A DNA stretch of 64,000 nt. Source: Allobosea thiooxidans (GTDB lineage Bacteria > Pseudomonadota > Alphaproteobacteria > Rhizobiales > Beijerinckiaceae). Under the pieces are notes generated by a model, which saw only the letters and a list, made by a program, of their open reading frames with translations, had not been told where the DNA came from and did no database searches. The stretch spans positions 1 to 64,000 of the forward strand of contig NZ_FUYX01000001.1 of the NCBI RefSeq assembly GCF_900168195.1. Reading direction: 5' to 3'. Of this stretch, positions 25,834 to 35,500 are shown in pieces (position 1 is the stretch's first letter; each line of letters starts with the position of its first letter). The position numbers and the translations under genes are program-made.

Positions 25834-26586
25834 TCAGAAGGGCAGCAGGATATCCATCACCTGCTGGCCGTAGCGCGGCTGCTGGACATCGGTGATCTGG
25901 CCGCGGCCGCCATAGGCGATGCGGGCCTGGGCGATCTTGGTCGAATCGACGGTGTTGTCCGATTCGATGTCCTCCGGCCGGATCACGCCGGCGACGATCA
26001 GCTCGCGCACCTCGAAATTGACGCGGATCTCCTGCTTGCCCTCGATCACGAGGTTGCCGTTCGGCAGCTTCTGGGTGACCACCGCCGCGACATTGGTGGC
26101 GAGCTGCTCGGCGCGACGCACCGACCCGCTGCCCTCGCTCGAGCCCTCGGAATCGAGCTTCAGCAATTCGCCGGCGCTCGAGCCGTCGGGCAGGAACTTG
26201 TCGAGCTTGTTCTCGAAGCCCATCAGCCGGGCCGCGCCGAAATCCTCGCCGTTCTTGCGGCTGCGCTTGGTCGTGTTCTCGAGCTGGGCCCGGTCGGTGA
26301 ACTTCACCTTGACGGTGACGAGGTCGCCGATGTTACGGGCGCGCTGGTCCTTGAAGAAGGCGCGCGAGCCGGTGCGCCACAGCGAATTGGGAGCGAAGGA
26401 GGCGTGCTCCATCGCCGGCATCGGCATCTGCACCGGCTTGTAGCCCTTGACCGCGGTCGGGTCCTCGATCGGCGAGAGCGTCGGGGCCTGGCCGACATTG
26501 GCGAGGCGGTCGCCGATGCCGCAGGCACCGAGCGAGGCGGTGAGCAGCAGCAGGCCGGAGAGCTTGGCGAGGCGGTTCACGGACAT
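25834..26586 (-). CDS. flgH: Flagellar L-ring protein FlgH
   Basis: FlgH forms the L ring that lets the flagellar rod pass through the outer membrane. The 250-residue product begins with a lipoprotein signal (LTASLGAC, C22 is the lipid-modified residue) and has the FlgH core from SLWRTGSRAFFKDQRARNIGDLVTV to the C-terminal GGRGQITDVQQPRYGQQVMDILLPF, which is highly typical. The start at 26586 was chosen to put the lipobox at the right place; an ATG four codons earlier also exists. It is the last gene of the flgF-flgG-flgA-flgH operon. Confidence 0.95.
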   Translation of the reverse strand: MSVNRLAKLSGLLLLTASLGACGIGDRLANVGQAPTLSPIEDPTAVKGYKPVQMPMPAMEHASFAPNSLWRTGSRAFFKDQRARNIGDLVTVKVKFTDRAQLENTTKRSRKNGEDFGAARLMGFENKLDKFLPDGSSAGELLKLDSEGSSEGSGSVRRAEQLATNVAAVVTQKLPNGNLVIEGKQEIRVNFEVRELIVAGVIRPEDIESDNTVDSTKIAQARIAYGGRGQITDVQQPRYGQQVMDILLPF

Positions 26587-26602
26587 GATGGGTTCCACGT
26601 GT

Positions 26603-27649
26603 TCACTGGGCGCTGGCGATGCGGCCGTTCAACGAAGGCTGGACGGAGACCCGTCCCGGCCCGCTGACCGTGCCCTGCAGCACGCGCTTGGATTGGGGAT
26701 TGGTGACGGAGACGACATCGCCCATCGCGCCGGCCTCGTTGGACCGGCCGCGGAGCGTGATCAGCAGACCCTTCGCCTCGTAGACGATGGTGACGAGATC
26801 GCCCTTGCCGACGATCTCCTCGCGCTGGACGTCGCTGCCGCGCAGCGGCACGCCGGCGAGAAGGGCCCGACGTGCGACCTTGTCGATCGCCGCGCGGACG
26901 TCGCTGATGATCTCGCTGCCCTGCCCGTCGCGCGGCCGACGCTCGACCACCACATCGTCCTTGCCGAGCGTCTCGCCGCGGGCGATCTGCCGCTTCGGCA
27001 CCACGACCTCGACCGTCTCGACGAGCTGGCCGGAGATGCGCAGCGGCTTCAGCCTGAGCGCGGTGCTGCCGGGCACGGTGAGCCTGGCCTGCAGCCGGCG
27101 CGAGCGGGCATCGAAGGACAGGTCGACGATCGCGACCTCGCCCGTCAGCTCCGGCTCGACCGCGACGGCAGGCGCCCCGCCGTCGATCGCCAGCGCGAAG
27201 ATGCGGGCATCGACGCCGAAGCGCTCCTGCAGTCCGGCCTTCACCGCCGCCTCCAGATCGGAGGCCGTGACCCGGCGGGCCGTGCGCGTCACCACGACCT
27301 GGGCGAAGCCCCGGCCCTCGAGCTCGGCCGCGTCGCGGATGATGCCGGCGGCGCGCGCCGCATCGACGACGCGGGCGACCTGGATCGTGCCGGTCTCGCC
27401 GAGGCCCGGCGCCCGGAAGGCGGCGGTCGCGGCCGCGTCGCCCGTCAGGGCGGGAATGAGATCGCCGAAGGTGACGAGATCGCGCGCCAGGCTGATCTCG
27501 GGGCGCAGCTGGAGCCTGCGCGCCTGCGTGGCGACCGGGGCCGTGGTCGGCGAAGCGACCGCGACCTGCGTGGGCAGGGCCTGCTGCGGGGCCGCCAGGG
27601 CGGCGGTGCCGGAGAGCAGCAGGGCGGCGAGGGAAAGACGGATTATCAT
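26603..27649 (-). CDS. flgA: Flagellar P-ring assembly chaperone FlgA
   Basis: FlgA is a periplasmic chaperone that helps FlgI form the P ring. The 348-residue protein has a signal peptide (residues 1-19, ending ALA), a variable N-terminal half and a C-terminal SAF/ChapFlgA domain (about residues 215-345; VPKRQIARGETLGKDDVVVERR, then GDLVTIVYEAKGLLITLRG and SGPGRVSV). It is longer than the enterobacterial protein (about 220 residues), as usual for alphaproteobacteria. It lies between flgG and flgH. Confidence 0.9.
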   Translation of the reverse strand: MIIRLSLAALLLSGTAALAAPQQALPTQVAVASPTTAPVATQARRLQLRPEISLARDLVTFGDLIPALTGDAAATAAFRAPGLGETGTIQVARVVDAARAAGIIRDAAELEGRGFAQVVVTRTARRVTASDLEAAVKAGLQERFGVDARIFALAIDGGAPAVAVEPELTGEVAIVDLSFDARSRRLQARLTVPGSTALRLKPLRISGQLVETVEVVVPKRQIARGETLGKDDVVVERRPRDGQGSEIISDVRAAIDKVARRALLAGVPLRGSDVQREEIVGKGDLVTIVYEAKGLLITLRGRSNEAGAMGDVVSVTNPQSKRVLQGTVSGPGRVSVQPSLNGRIASAQ

Positions 27650-27660
27650 GCCACCCCGCC

Positions 27661-28452
27661 CTAGCCGCGGAACATCTGGGTCGTCGCCGACATCATCTGG
27701 TCGGCGGCGGTGATGACCTTGGAATTCATCTCATAGGCGCGCTGCGCCGCGATGAGGGAGGAGAGCTCCGTCACCGCTTGGACATTTCCTTCTTCGAGAT
27801 AGTTCTGCTGCAGGGTGCCGAAGCCCTCGCCGCCGCCGAAGCCGTCGATCGGCTGCCCCGATGCCGCCGTCTCGATGTAGAGGTTGTCGCCGATCGACTC
27901 GAGGCCGACCTTGTTGACGAAGCGCACCAGCTGGATCTGGCCGAGCTGCTGCGGCGCGGTCTGGCCCGGGAGCATCGCTTCGACGGTGCCCTGCGCGTTG
28001 ATGCTGATGCTGGTCGCGTTGTTCGGCACCGTGATGCCCGGCTCGACCTGATAACCGTCGCGCGTGACGATCTGGCCCTGGGCATCGAGATCGAAGGAAC
28101 CGTCACGGCTATAGGTGGTGCGCCCGTCCGGCATGCGAATCCGGAAGAAGCCCTCGCCGCGGATGGCGAGGTCGTAGGGCTTCTCGGTCGGCGTCAGGTT
28201 GCCCTGCGTCATCACGCGGCCGGTCGACACCGTCTTGACGCCCGAGCCGATGAAGGTGCCGGCCGGCGCCTGCGTGTTCTGGTCGGAGGTCGCCGAGCCG
28301 GCGCGCCGGAAATGTTCGTAGAGCAGGTCCTGGAAATGGATCTGCTGGCGCTTGTAGCCGGTGGTCCGGACGTTGGCGATGTTGTTGGAGATGACCTGGA
28401 CGTTCATCTCCTGGGCCATCATGCCGGTCGCGGCTGTCTGCATGGCGCGCAT
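27661..28452 (-). CDS. flgG: Flagellar distal rod protein FlgG
   Basis: FlgG builds the distal rod of the flagellar basal body. The 263-residue product has the N-terminal rod motif (MRAMQTAATGMMAQEMNVQVISNNIANVRTTGYKRQ) and the C-terminal LEEGNVQAVTELSSLIAAQRAYEMNSKVI, both forming the helical core, with a variable middle domain. Length matches FlgG. It is exported through the flagellar type III gate without a cleaved signal. It follows flgF by 20 bp. Confidence 0.97.
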   Translation of the reverse strand: MRAMQTAATGMMAQEMNVQVISNNIANVRTTGYKRQQIHFQDLLYEHFRRAGSATSDQNTQAPAGTFIGSGVKTVSTGRVMTQGNLTPTEKPYDLAIRGEGFFRIRMPDGRTTYSRDGSFDLDAQGQIVTRDGYQVEPGITVPNNATSISINAQGTVEAMLPGQTAPQQLGQIQLVRFVNKVGLESIGDNLYIETAASGQPIDGFGGGEGFGTLQQNYLEEGNVQAVTELSSLIAAQRAYEMNSKVITAADQMMSATTQMFRG

Positions 28453-28472
28453 GGGGTCGCTCCTTTCCGCTA

Positions 28473-29216
28473 TCAGGCCTGTTGGTCAGCGAGGCGCGAG
28501 ATCGCCTTGCTGCGCAGATCGTCGGATTTCCCGATCATGCTGGCGACGCTCTGGTAGCTGCGCTGCACTTCCATCAGCCGGGTGAGCTCCACCACGGCCT
28601 TGACGTTCGAACGCTCGATCGCGCCCGGCTCCAGCCGCGCCTGCGGGCCGGCAGGCTGGGCGGCGGCGGTCGCGGAGAACAGGTTGCTGCCTTCGCTGGC
28701 GAGCACGCTCGGATCGGCGAAGCGGACCATGCGCAGCTTGCCGCGCGTGCCCTGGTCGCTGCTCACCGTGCCGTCGGCGGCGATGTTCATCGCATATTCG
28801 CTGGTGCCGAAGGTGATCGGGCCGGAATCGCCCATGACCGGCAGCCCCGTCTGGGTGACGAGCCGGCCCTGGCGGTCGACGGTCAGGGAGCCCGCGCGGG
28901 TATAGCGCTCGCCATTCGGCGTCTGCACGACGAGGTAGTTGTCGCCCTTCAGCGCGACGTCGAGCGGGTTGCCCGTGCGCTCGATCATGCCCTGGGAGAG
29001 GTCGAGGGGGGTGCCCTTGTCGACGACATAGGACAGCGGCCGGTCGAGCGGCTTGAAGGCGTCGGCCTTCGCGACCGGCATGATGAATTCGTTGAAGCGC
29101 GCGCTGCGCGCCTTGAATCCATTGGTGCCGACATTCGCCATGTTGTTGGCGATGACGTCCAGCTCGCGCGCCAGAGCTACCTGGCGCGACAGGCCGATGA
29201 GAAGCGCGTTCTCCAC
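28473..29216 (-). CDS. flgF: Flagellar proximal rod protein FlgF
   Basis: FlgF is a proximal rod subunit. The 247-residue protein has the rod-type N-terminus (ALLIGLSRQVALARELDVIANNMANVGTNGFKA) and a C-terminal helix (RSNVKAVVELTRLMEVQRSYQSVASMI), shared with FlgG. It is the first gene of the flgFGAH operon and is divergent from fliL. The CtrA-type box at 29420-29436 lies about 200 bp upstream and may serve this operon as well. Confidence 0.94.
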   Translation of the reverse strand: MENALLIGLSRQVALARELDVIANNMANVGTNGFKARSARFNEFIMPVAKADAFKPLDRPLSYVVDKGTPLDLSQGMIERTGNPLDVALKGDNYLVVQTPNGERYTRAGSLTVDRQGRLVTQTGLPVMGDSGPITFGTSEYAMNIAADGTVSSDQGTRGKLRMVRFADPSVLASEGSNLFSATAAAQPAGPQARLEPGAIERSNVKAVVELTRLMEVQRSYQSVASMIGKSDDLRSKAISRLADQQA

Positions 29217-29419
29217 GGCTCAACTCCCGATCATGTCCCGCGGCGACCTCGACGCTCCCCAGCGCAGTCGCCACGGCCCATACTCCGCAAGGGCCGTGCC
29301 AGCATGGTTAATTCTCACAAGTCATTGATATCTCTGATTATCCTCCTCAACCCATCGACCCACCGCCCTCGGCAGGAGCTGCAGAACCGGCAGGAACGAC
29401 CCGGCAAATTCTGCCGTCC

Positions 29420-29436
29420 TTAACGACGCGTTAACC
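29420..29436. promoter_or_regulatory. CtrA-type box before fliL (TTAA-N7-TTAACC)
   Basis: TTAA (29420-29423), seven bases, then TTAACC (29431-29436) is an exact match to the CtrA recognition pattern TTAA-N7-TTAAC. It lies 65 bp before the chosen fliL start and about 200 bp before flgF. CtrA is the master cell-cycle and motility regulator of alphaproteobacteria. Confidence 0.75.
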
Positions 29437-29500
29437 GTGATTGACGAAGGTGGCTTTCACGGGCGGCAGGATGCCGCCTCAGGGCCAGGGCGCAGAAGAG

Positions 29501-29998
29501 ATGGCGAAGAAAGCCAAGTCGGAAGAGGAAGGCGCCCCGGCCGAGGAGGCGCCGAAGAGCAGGAAGAAGCTCTTCGTCATCGGCGGCGTCGTGCTGCTGG
29601 CGGCCGCCGGCGCCGGCGGCTGGTTCTTCCTGAAGAAGCCCTCGCCCGAGCAGATCGCCGCGGCCGAAGCCGCCAAGGCCAAGAAGCCCGCCACCTTCCT
29701 CGAGATGAAGGACATGATGATCGGCATGTCCAATGGCGGCCAGCAGGACCGCCAGCCGGTGATGAAGATCAAGGTCGTGCTCGAGATCGCCGATGCGAAG
29801 GCGTCCGAGGAGGTCAAGCCGCTGCTGCCGCGCGTCGAGGACGCCTTTCAGGTCTTCATGCGCGAATTGCGCCCCTCCGACCTCGAGGGCTCGGCCGGCA
29901 TGTACCGGCTGAAGGAGGAGCTGCTGCGCCGCGTCAACCTGACCGTCTATCCGGCCAAGGTCGACGCCGTGCTGTTCAAGGAACTGCTGGTGCAGTGA
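29501..29998 (+). CDS. fliL: Flagellar basal-body protein FliL
   Basis: FliL is a single-span inner-membrane protein that surrounds the stators and supports motor torque. The 165-residue product has a charged cytoplasmic N-terminus, a membrane helix at about residues 25-45 (LFVIGGVVLLAAAGAGGWFF) and a periplasmic domain with MKIKVVLEIAD and RVNLTVYPAKVDAVLFKELLVQ, typical of FliL. ATG at 29471 or TTG at 29441 would add 10 or 20 residues. It heads the fliL-fliM operon and is preceded by a CtrA-type box. Confidence 0.9.
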   Translation: MAKKAKSEEEGAPAEEAPKSRKKLFVIGGVVLLAAAGAGGWFFLKKPSPEQIAAAEAAKAKKPATFLEMKDMMIGMSNGGQQDRQPVMKIKVVLEIADAKASEEVKPLLPRVEDAFQVFMRELRPSDLEGSAGMYRLKEELLRRVNLTVYPAKVDAVLFKELLVQ

Positions 29999-30044
29999 GC
30001 CGGCCTGCCGGCCCTGGAAACCGCACCGAGATGACGGCGGAACG

Positions 30045-31172
30045 ATGAGCACCGAGCGCGACAACACCGTACCGAGCGACGAGCCGCTGACGCCGGAGAG
30101 CATGGCGGCCGGCTGGGCAGCGATGCCCGACATCGTCGAGGAAGATGGCGAACAGGAAGGCGGTACCGACCGCCTGATGTCGCAGGACGAAATCGACACG
30201 ATGCTCGGTTTCTCCAGCGGCGACGACGGCTCGTCCCGCAACGGCATCCAGGCCATCGTCGATTCCGGCTCGGTCGCCTATGAACGCCTGCCGATGCTCG
30301 AGATCATCTTCGAGCGTCTCGTGCGCCTGCTCTCGACCAGCCTGCGCAACTTCTTCACCGACAATGTCGAGGTCACGCTGGAGAGCATCCGCTCGGTGCG
30401 CTTCGGCGACTACGTCAACTCGATCTCGCAGCCGGCGCTGCTCTCGGTCTTCAAGGCCGAGGAGTGGGACAATTTCGGCCTCATCACCATCGAATCGGCG
30501 CTGATCTACTCCGTCCTCGATGCGATGTTCGGCGGCAAGCGCGGCCAGCCGGCGCCGCGCATCGATGGCCGCCCCTTCACCTCCATCGAAATCCGCATGG
30601 TCCGCCGCGTCATCGAGCTGGTGCTCGGCGATGCCGAGGCCGCCTTCAGGCCGCTCTCGCCGGTGCGGTTCACCGTCGACCGGGTCGAATCCAATCCGCG
30701 CTTCGTCTCGATCTCCCGCCCCGCCAATGCCGCGATCCGCGTCGAGCTGAAATTCGACATGGAAGGGCGCGGCGGCGCGCTTCACCTGCTGCTGCCCTAC
30801 GCCACCATCGAGCCGATCCGCGAGCTGCTGCTCGAAAGCTTCATGGGCGAGAAGCTGGGCCGCGACCCGATCTGGGAAAACCATCTCGCGACCGAGGTCT
30901 GGCAGGCCGATGTCGACGTCACCTGCGTGCTGCACGAGACCCGCATGCCGCTGAAGCGCGTCATGAAGCTGGAGATCGGCGACACGCTGATGTTCGACGC
31001 CCGCCCCGATTCGATCGTCTCGCTGCGCTGCGGCGACTTCATCGTCAGCGAGGGTCGCATCGGGCGCGTCGACGACAAGATCGCGGTGCAGGTCGTGAGC
31101 CCGCTCCGGCGCTCCAAGACCACGCTTGCCGCTTTCGACAGCCTCGCCAGCCATCTCGGCGCCACGACCTGA
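30045..31172 (+). CDS. fliM: Flagellar motor switch protein FliM
   Basis: FliM is the C-ring protein that binds phosphorylated CheY and sets rotation direction. The 375-residue product has the CheY-binding motif near LMSQDEIDTMLGF (residues 45-57), the middle CheC-like domain (about 75-265) and a C-terminal SpoA domain (about 285-365; MKLEIGDTLMFDARPDSIVSLRCGDFIVSEGRIGRV). The N-terminus before the motif is about 40 residues longer than in enterics. It follows fliL by 46 bp. fliN and fliG are not in this window. Confidence 0.96.
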   Translation: MSTERDNTVPSDEPLTPESMAAGWAAMPDIVEEDGEQEGGTDRLMSQDEIDTMLGFSSGDDGSSRNGIQAIVDSGSVAYERLPMLEIIFERLVRLLSTSLRNFFTDNVEVTLESIRSVRFGDYVNSISQPALLSVFKAEEWDNFGLITIESALIYSVLDAMFGGKRGQPAPRIDGRPFTSIEIRMVRRVIELVLGDAEAAFRPLSPVRFTVDRVESNPRFVSISRPANAAIRVELKFDMEGRGGALHLLLPYATIEPIRELLLESFMGEKLGRDPIWENHLATEVWQADVDVTCVLHETRMPLKRVMKLEIGDTLMFDARPDSIVSLRCGDFIVSEGRIGRVDDKIAVQVVSPLRRSKTTLAAFDSLASHLGATT

Positions 31173-31183
31173 AGCAGGATGCC

Positions 31184-31648
31184 ATGACGCTCACCCTTAT
31201 CGCCGATGTGCTCGTCGCCGCCCTGCTGGTCGCCACGATCATCACCTGCTTCATCCTGGCCAAGCGCATCGAGCGCCTGAAGGCCGACGAGGCCGGGATG
31301 CGCCAGACCGTCGGCGCCCTGATCACCGCGACCGACAATGCCGAGCGCGCCATCGCCGGCCTCAAATCGACGCTGGGCGACTGCGACCGCACGCTGGAGG
31401 AGCGCCTGCGTACCGCCGAGCGCTACGCCGCCGATCTCGCCGCGCAGGTCGAGGCCGGCCAGACCGTGATGGAGCGCATCGGCCAGATCGTCAGCGCCGC
31501 CAGCCTCGTCGGTGCCAGGCCCACAGCTGAACCCGCACCTCCCGCCGTGCCGCAGCCCGCCCCCGTTTCCCGCCTCGAAAGCGCGGCCCAGTCCGCCGCC
31601 GCGATCCGCGCCCGCGCCGCCCGCCGCCTCGAGGAACAGGCTGCGTGA
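31184..31648 (+). CDS. DUF6468 protein of the flagellar operon
   Basis: A 154-residue protein with one N-terminal membrane helix (about residues 3-25, ADVLVAALLVATIITCFILA) followed by a coiled coil (about 28-105) and a Pro/Ala-rich tail. It fits DUF6468, a family found beside fliM and motE in Hyphomicrobiales. The function is unproven; the operon position, 11 bp after fliM and overlapping motE by 4 bp, suggests a motor-associated part. Confidence 0.78.
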   Translation: MTLTLIADVLVAALLVATIITCFILAKRIERLKADEAGMRQTVGALITATDNAERAIAGLKSTLGDCDRTLEERLRTAERYAADLAAQVEAGQTVMERIGQIVSAASLVGARPTAEPAPPAVPQPAPVSRLESAAQSAAAIRARAARRLEEQAA

Positions 31649-32463
31649 TCGAGAAGCCCCGCCTCCTGCCGGCAGTCATTCTCGGCGCCATGGGTCTCCT
31701 GGCGCTGAAGCTGCTCGCCTGGACGGCGGAGCCCGGCCCCGGCAAAATTCCGGCGGCCCCGCCGGTCTTCGCCAGCCCCGCCGAAGCCAAGCCCAAGGCG
31801 GAGAAGGAGGTCTGGGGCCTCGCCAAGGTGATCGCCCGGGCCCATGCGCCCGACGTCTTCGATCCGGAGACCACCGGCTCCGTCCCCGCGCCCGATCCGA
31901 AGAAGGAGCAGGAGCGCAAGGACGCCGAGGCCGCGCGTGCGGCCAACCCCAATAACAAGGCCGCCATCATGAACGGCGCGGCCCAGCCCGTCTCCCCGGC
32001 CGAGAAGGCGCTCCTGGAGCGGCTCGGCGAGCGGCGCGAGGAGCTGGAAAGCCGGATGCGCGAGCTCGAGATGCGCGAGCGCCTGCTCGATTCGGCCGAG
32101 AAGAAGCTCGATGGCCGCGTCGGCGACCTGAAGACCCTCGAGGAGAAGGTCAGCCCGGCTGCCAAGGCTTCCGCGGACGAGGCGAAGGCGATCAAGAACC
32201 TCGTCATCATGTACGAGGCGATGAAGCCGAAGGATGCCGCCCGGGTGTTCGACCGGCTTGGTCTCGACGTGCTGGTGCCGGTCGTGCAGCAGATGAACCC
32301 GCGCAAGATGTCGGAGGTGCTCGCCGCCATGTCGCCGGAGCGTGCGGAGAAACTGACCGTCGCGCTGGCGACCAGCGGGCGCGCGCCGAGCTTCGAGCGC
32401 ACGACGGCCGAAGCCCCCCTGCCCGGCAACGAGCTGCCGGCGATCGCGCCGCCGCAGCGCTGA
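31645..32463 (+). CDS. motE: MotE-like flagellar chaperone (MgtE N-domain)
   Basis: This 272-residue protein has an N-terminal signal/anchor helix (about residues 8-25), a Pro/Lys-rich linker, a coiled coil (about 120-175) and a C-terminal MgtE-N/FliG-like domain (YEAMKPKDAARVFDRLGLDVLVPVVQQMNPRKMSEVLAAMSPERAEKLT). In Sinorhizobium meliloti MotE is a periplasmic chaperone specific for MotC, which helps run the motor. The start is GTG, overlapping the previous stop. Assignment to MotE rests on architecture and operon position. Confidence 0.8.
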   Translation: MIEKPRLLPAVILGAMGLLALKLLAWTAEPGPGKIPAAPPVFASPAEAKPKAEKEVWGLAKVIARAHAPDVFDPETTGSVPAPDPKKEQERKDAEAARAANPNNKAAIMNGAAQPVSPAEKALLERLGERREELESRMRELEMRERLLDSAEKKLDGRVGDLKTLEEKVSPAAKASADEAKAIKNLVIMYEAMKPKDAARVFDRLGLDVLVPVVQQMNPRKMSEVLAAMSPERAEKLTVALATSGRAPSFERTTAEAPLPGNELPAIAPPQR

Positions 32464-32527
32464 GCATCGGCAGGGCCAGAACCGCCTTTCCTTGAACCGG
32501 AGAACACCGAGCCGCGGGAGCGCCGCG

Positions 32528-32542
32528 TTAAGGCGGCGTTAT
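32528..32542. promoter_or_regulatory. Near-match CtrA box before the TPR gene
   Basis: TTAA (32528-32531), seven bases, then TTAT (32539-32542) matches the CtrA pattern TTAA-N7-TTAA except for one base. It lies 16 bp before the GTG start and 43 bp before the alternative ATG of the large TPR gene. Weak alone, but other boxes in this flagellar region are perfect. Confidence 0.35.
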
Positions 32543-32557
32543 GGTTGACGCGCTAGC

Positions 32558-35500
32558 GTGCCCGAGGGTCGCTGCGTCCAGCTGATGCGGCGGGGCCCGC
32601 TGTCGCGTTGGGTCGAGTATTCCGGTTTGCGTCTGTCGCGTTCCCTCGCCTTCGGTATCGGACTGGCCGCCCTCGCGCACGCCGCCGGGCTGAACGCGCC
32701 TGCGCTCGCCGCCAGCGCCACCCTGCGCGGCGAGGCGATGCCGGCGGGCTTCGGCCGCGTCTCGCTCGCCTTCGACGAACCCACCCAGACCCGCATCCGC
32801 GTCGCCAACGGCGTGCTGATCGTCGCCTTCGGCAGCCCGGTCCGCGTCGATGTCGCGCGCATCGCCCGCGAGCTGCCGAACTACGTCTCGATCGCGCGCA
32901 TCGACCCGGACGGGCGCGGCATGCGCTTCGCTCTGACGCAGCCCTACAAGGCCAATCTCATCGAGGCCGGCGACAAGGCCTTCATCGATCTGCTTCCGCA
33001 GAGCTGGGCCGGCGTGATGCCCGGCCCGCCGCCCGAGGTCATCGCCGAGCTGACCGAGCGGCTGCGCCTGGCCGAAGCCAGGGCGAAGGAAGCCGCCCGC
33101 CAGCCGCCCGCCCAGCCCCCCGTCCTGACCCTGCGCTCTGCCAGCCTGCCGACGCTGGAGCGCCTGATCTTCAAGGCACCGGCGGAAACCCGGCTGAGCA
33201 GCGAGCTCTCGGACGGCACGCTCAGGCTCGTCTTCGACAAGGCGATGAATGCCGAGGCACCGGCCATCCGCAACGCCCTGCCGGCCGATGTCGCCCTCGC
33301 CGGGCTCGATGCCGGCAAGGAGGCGCTCAGCCTGACGCTGGTCATCCCCAAGGACTGGCAGGCCCGGACCTTCAATGACGAGACCGGGCTGGTGGTCGAT
33401 CTGCTCCGCCCGGTGAAGCCGACAATCCTGTCGCTGACTGCTCCCGAGCCGTTGCCGGTGCCGCCGGCCGCGCCAGCCGCAGCCACGGTCGCCGTGCCCG
33501 CCGTCCCTCAGCCTGCGGTGGCTACCCCGTCCGTCCAGCCGGTCGTGGCCGTACCTACGCCGGCGCCAGAGCCTCCTCCCGGCCCGGTCGCCATCAGCGC
33601 CGGCGAGAAGCGGCTCGACTTCCGCTTTCCGCGCGCCACCGGCGCCGCTGCCTTCCTCGATGCCGGGGTGATGACCCTGGTCTTCGACACGCGCGACACG
33701 ATCGATCCGGCCCATCTCGCCGGCCTCCTGCCCAAGCTGGTCGAGGAGAGCTCGGTGTCCCGCGAAGGCAGGGTCACGCTGGTCAGGTTGCGTCTGGCGG
33801 GCGAGCCGCTCGCCCGCTTCTTCGACGACGGTAACAGCTGGACGCTCGATCTCGGCGAGGATGCCGGCCGGATCGCGACGCCGGTCGAGCCGCAGCGGAG
33901 CATGGACGAGCGCGGCCAGACCATCGTCACCGTGCCGCTCGCCGGCCTCACCGGCATCCACTGGCTCGACGCAGGTCCCGCCGGGCTGCCCGTCGCCGTC
34001 GCGACCGCGACCGGCCCCGTCCACCTCACGCCGAAGCCCTATCAGTTCGTCGAGTTCGGCCTGCTCCAGACCGCGCAGGGCCTCGCCGTGCAGCCGCGCT
34101 CGGACGACATCGTCGTCCGTTCCGGCGCCGAGCAGGTCCGGATCGGCCGGGCCGGCGGCCTCACGGTTTCGCTCGATGTCGCCGAGCCGAACCGGCAGCA
34201 GGCCGAAGCCGCGGCCGAAAAGAACGAGACGCCACCTCTCATCGACACCGAGGCCTGGGCGAAGCTGCGGCTCGGCAATCTGCGCGACCGTGCCCGCGCC
34301 CTCCTGCTCGACGTCACCGACACCTCGCGCGGCCGCAAGACCGAGGCGAGACTGGCTCTGGCGCGCTTCTATGCGGCCAACGGCCTGATGCCCGAGGCGG
34401 CTGGCCCCCTCGCCGCATTGCAGGCCGACGACGCCGCCATGCGGAGCAACCGCGAGGTCCTGTTCCTGAAAGGCGTCGTGGCGGCCGGGATGCACCGCGA
34501 CCAGGACGCGCTCGCCGCCTTCGAGGCCGAGCCGATCAGGGAGGATGTCGAGGCCGGGCTCTGGCGCGCCCTGGTGCAGCAGCGTCTCGGCCGCGCCGGA
34601 CAGGCCCTCGTCGGCTTCCGCCGGGGCGAGGCGTTGCTCGAGCACTATCCGGCCGATCTGCAGGGCGAATTCCGCGAGGCGATGGCGCGCGCGGCGCTCT
34701 CGATGCAGGACATGGGCGTCGCCGAACGGCAGGTCCAGGCCCTCGCCGACATGCCGCGCGGCAGCTTCGACCAGGAGCGCCTGGCGCTCCTCCAGGCCAT
34801 GCTGGACGATGCCAGCGGACGGCCGGAAGCAGCGATGAACGCCTACAAGCCGCTCTTCGAGGCCAGGAGTCGCCCGGTCGCGGCCGAAGCGCAGCTGCGC
34901 GCCGTCAGGCTGGCCGATGCCGAGAAGCGGAGCGATCTCAAGGCGGAGGAGGCGATCGCCCGGCTGGAGACGGTCTCCGTCATCTGGCGCGGCGGCCGGC
35001 TGGAGATCGAGGCATTGGCCGAGCTCGGCCGCCTCTATGGCGACCAGCAGCGCTGGCGCGACGCCTTCATGGTCGCCCGCCGCGCCAACGAGAACTTCCC
35101 CGACGATCCGCTCACCCGGCGCATGCATGACGAGACGGCCCAGCGCTTCGCCGAGCTGTTCAGCGGCGCGGGGCTCGGCGACCTGCCGCGCATCGAGGCG
35201 CTGGCGCTGTTCTACGATTTCAAGGAGTTCCTGCCGATCGGCCGGCGCGGCGACGAGATCACCCGCCTGCTCGCCGACCGGCTGGTGGAGCTCGATCTGC
35301 TCGACCAGGCGGCCGAGATCCTGCGCTACCAGATGGACCGCCGCCTGACCGGCGCGGCGCGCTCGACGGTCGCCGCGCGCCTGGCGATGATCGAACTGAT
35401 GAACGGCAAGCCGGCCGATGCGGTGCGCGCGCTCAACGCGACCCGGCTCGTCGAGCTGCCGGCCGACGTCAAGCGGGCCCGGCTCCTGCTGGAAGCCAAG

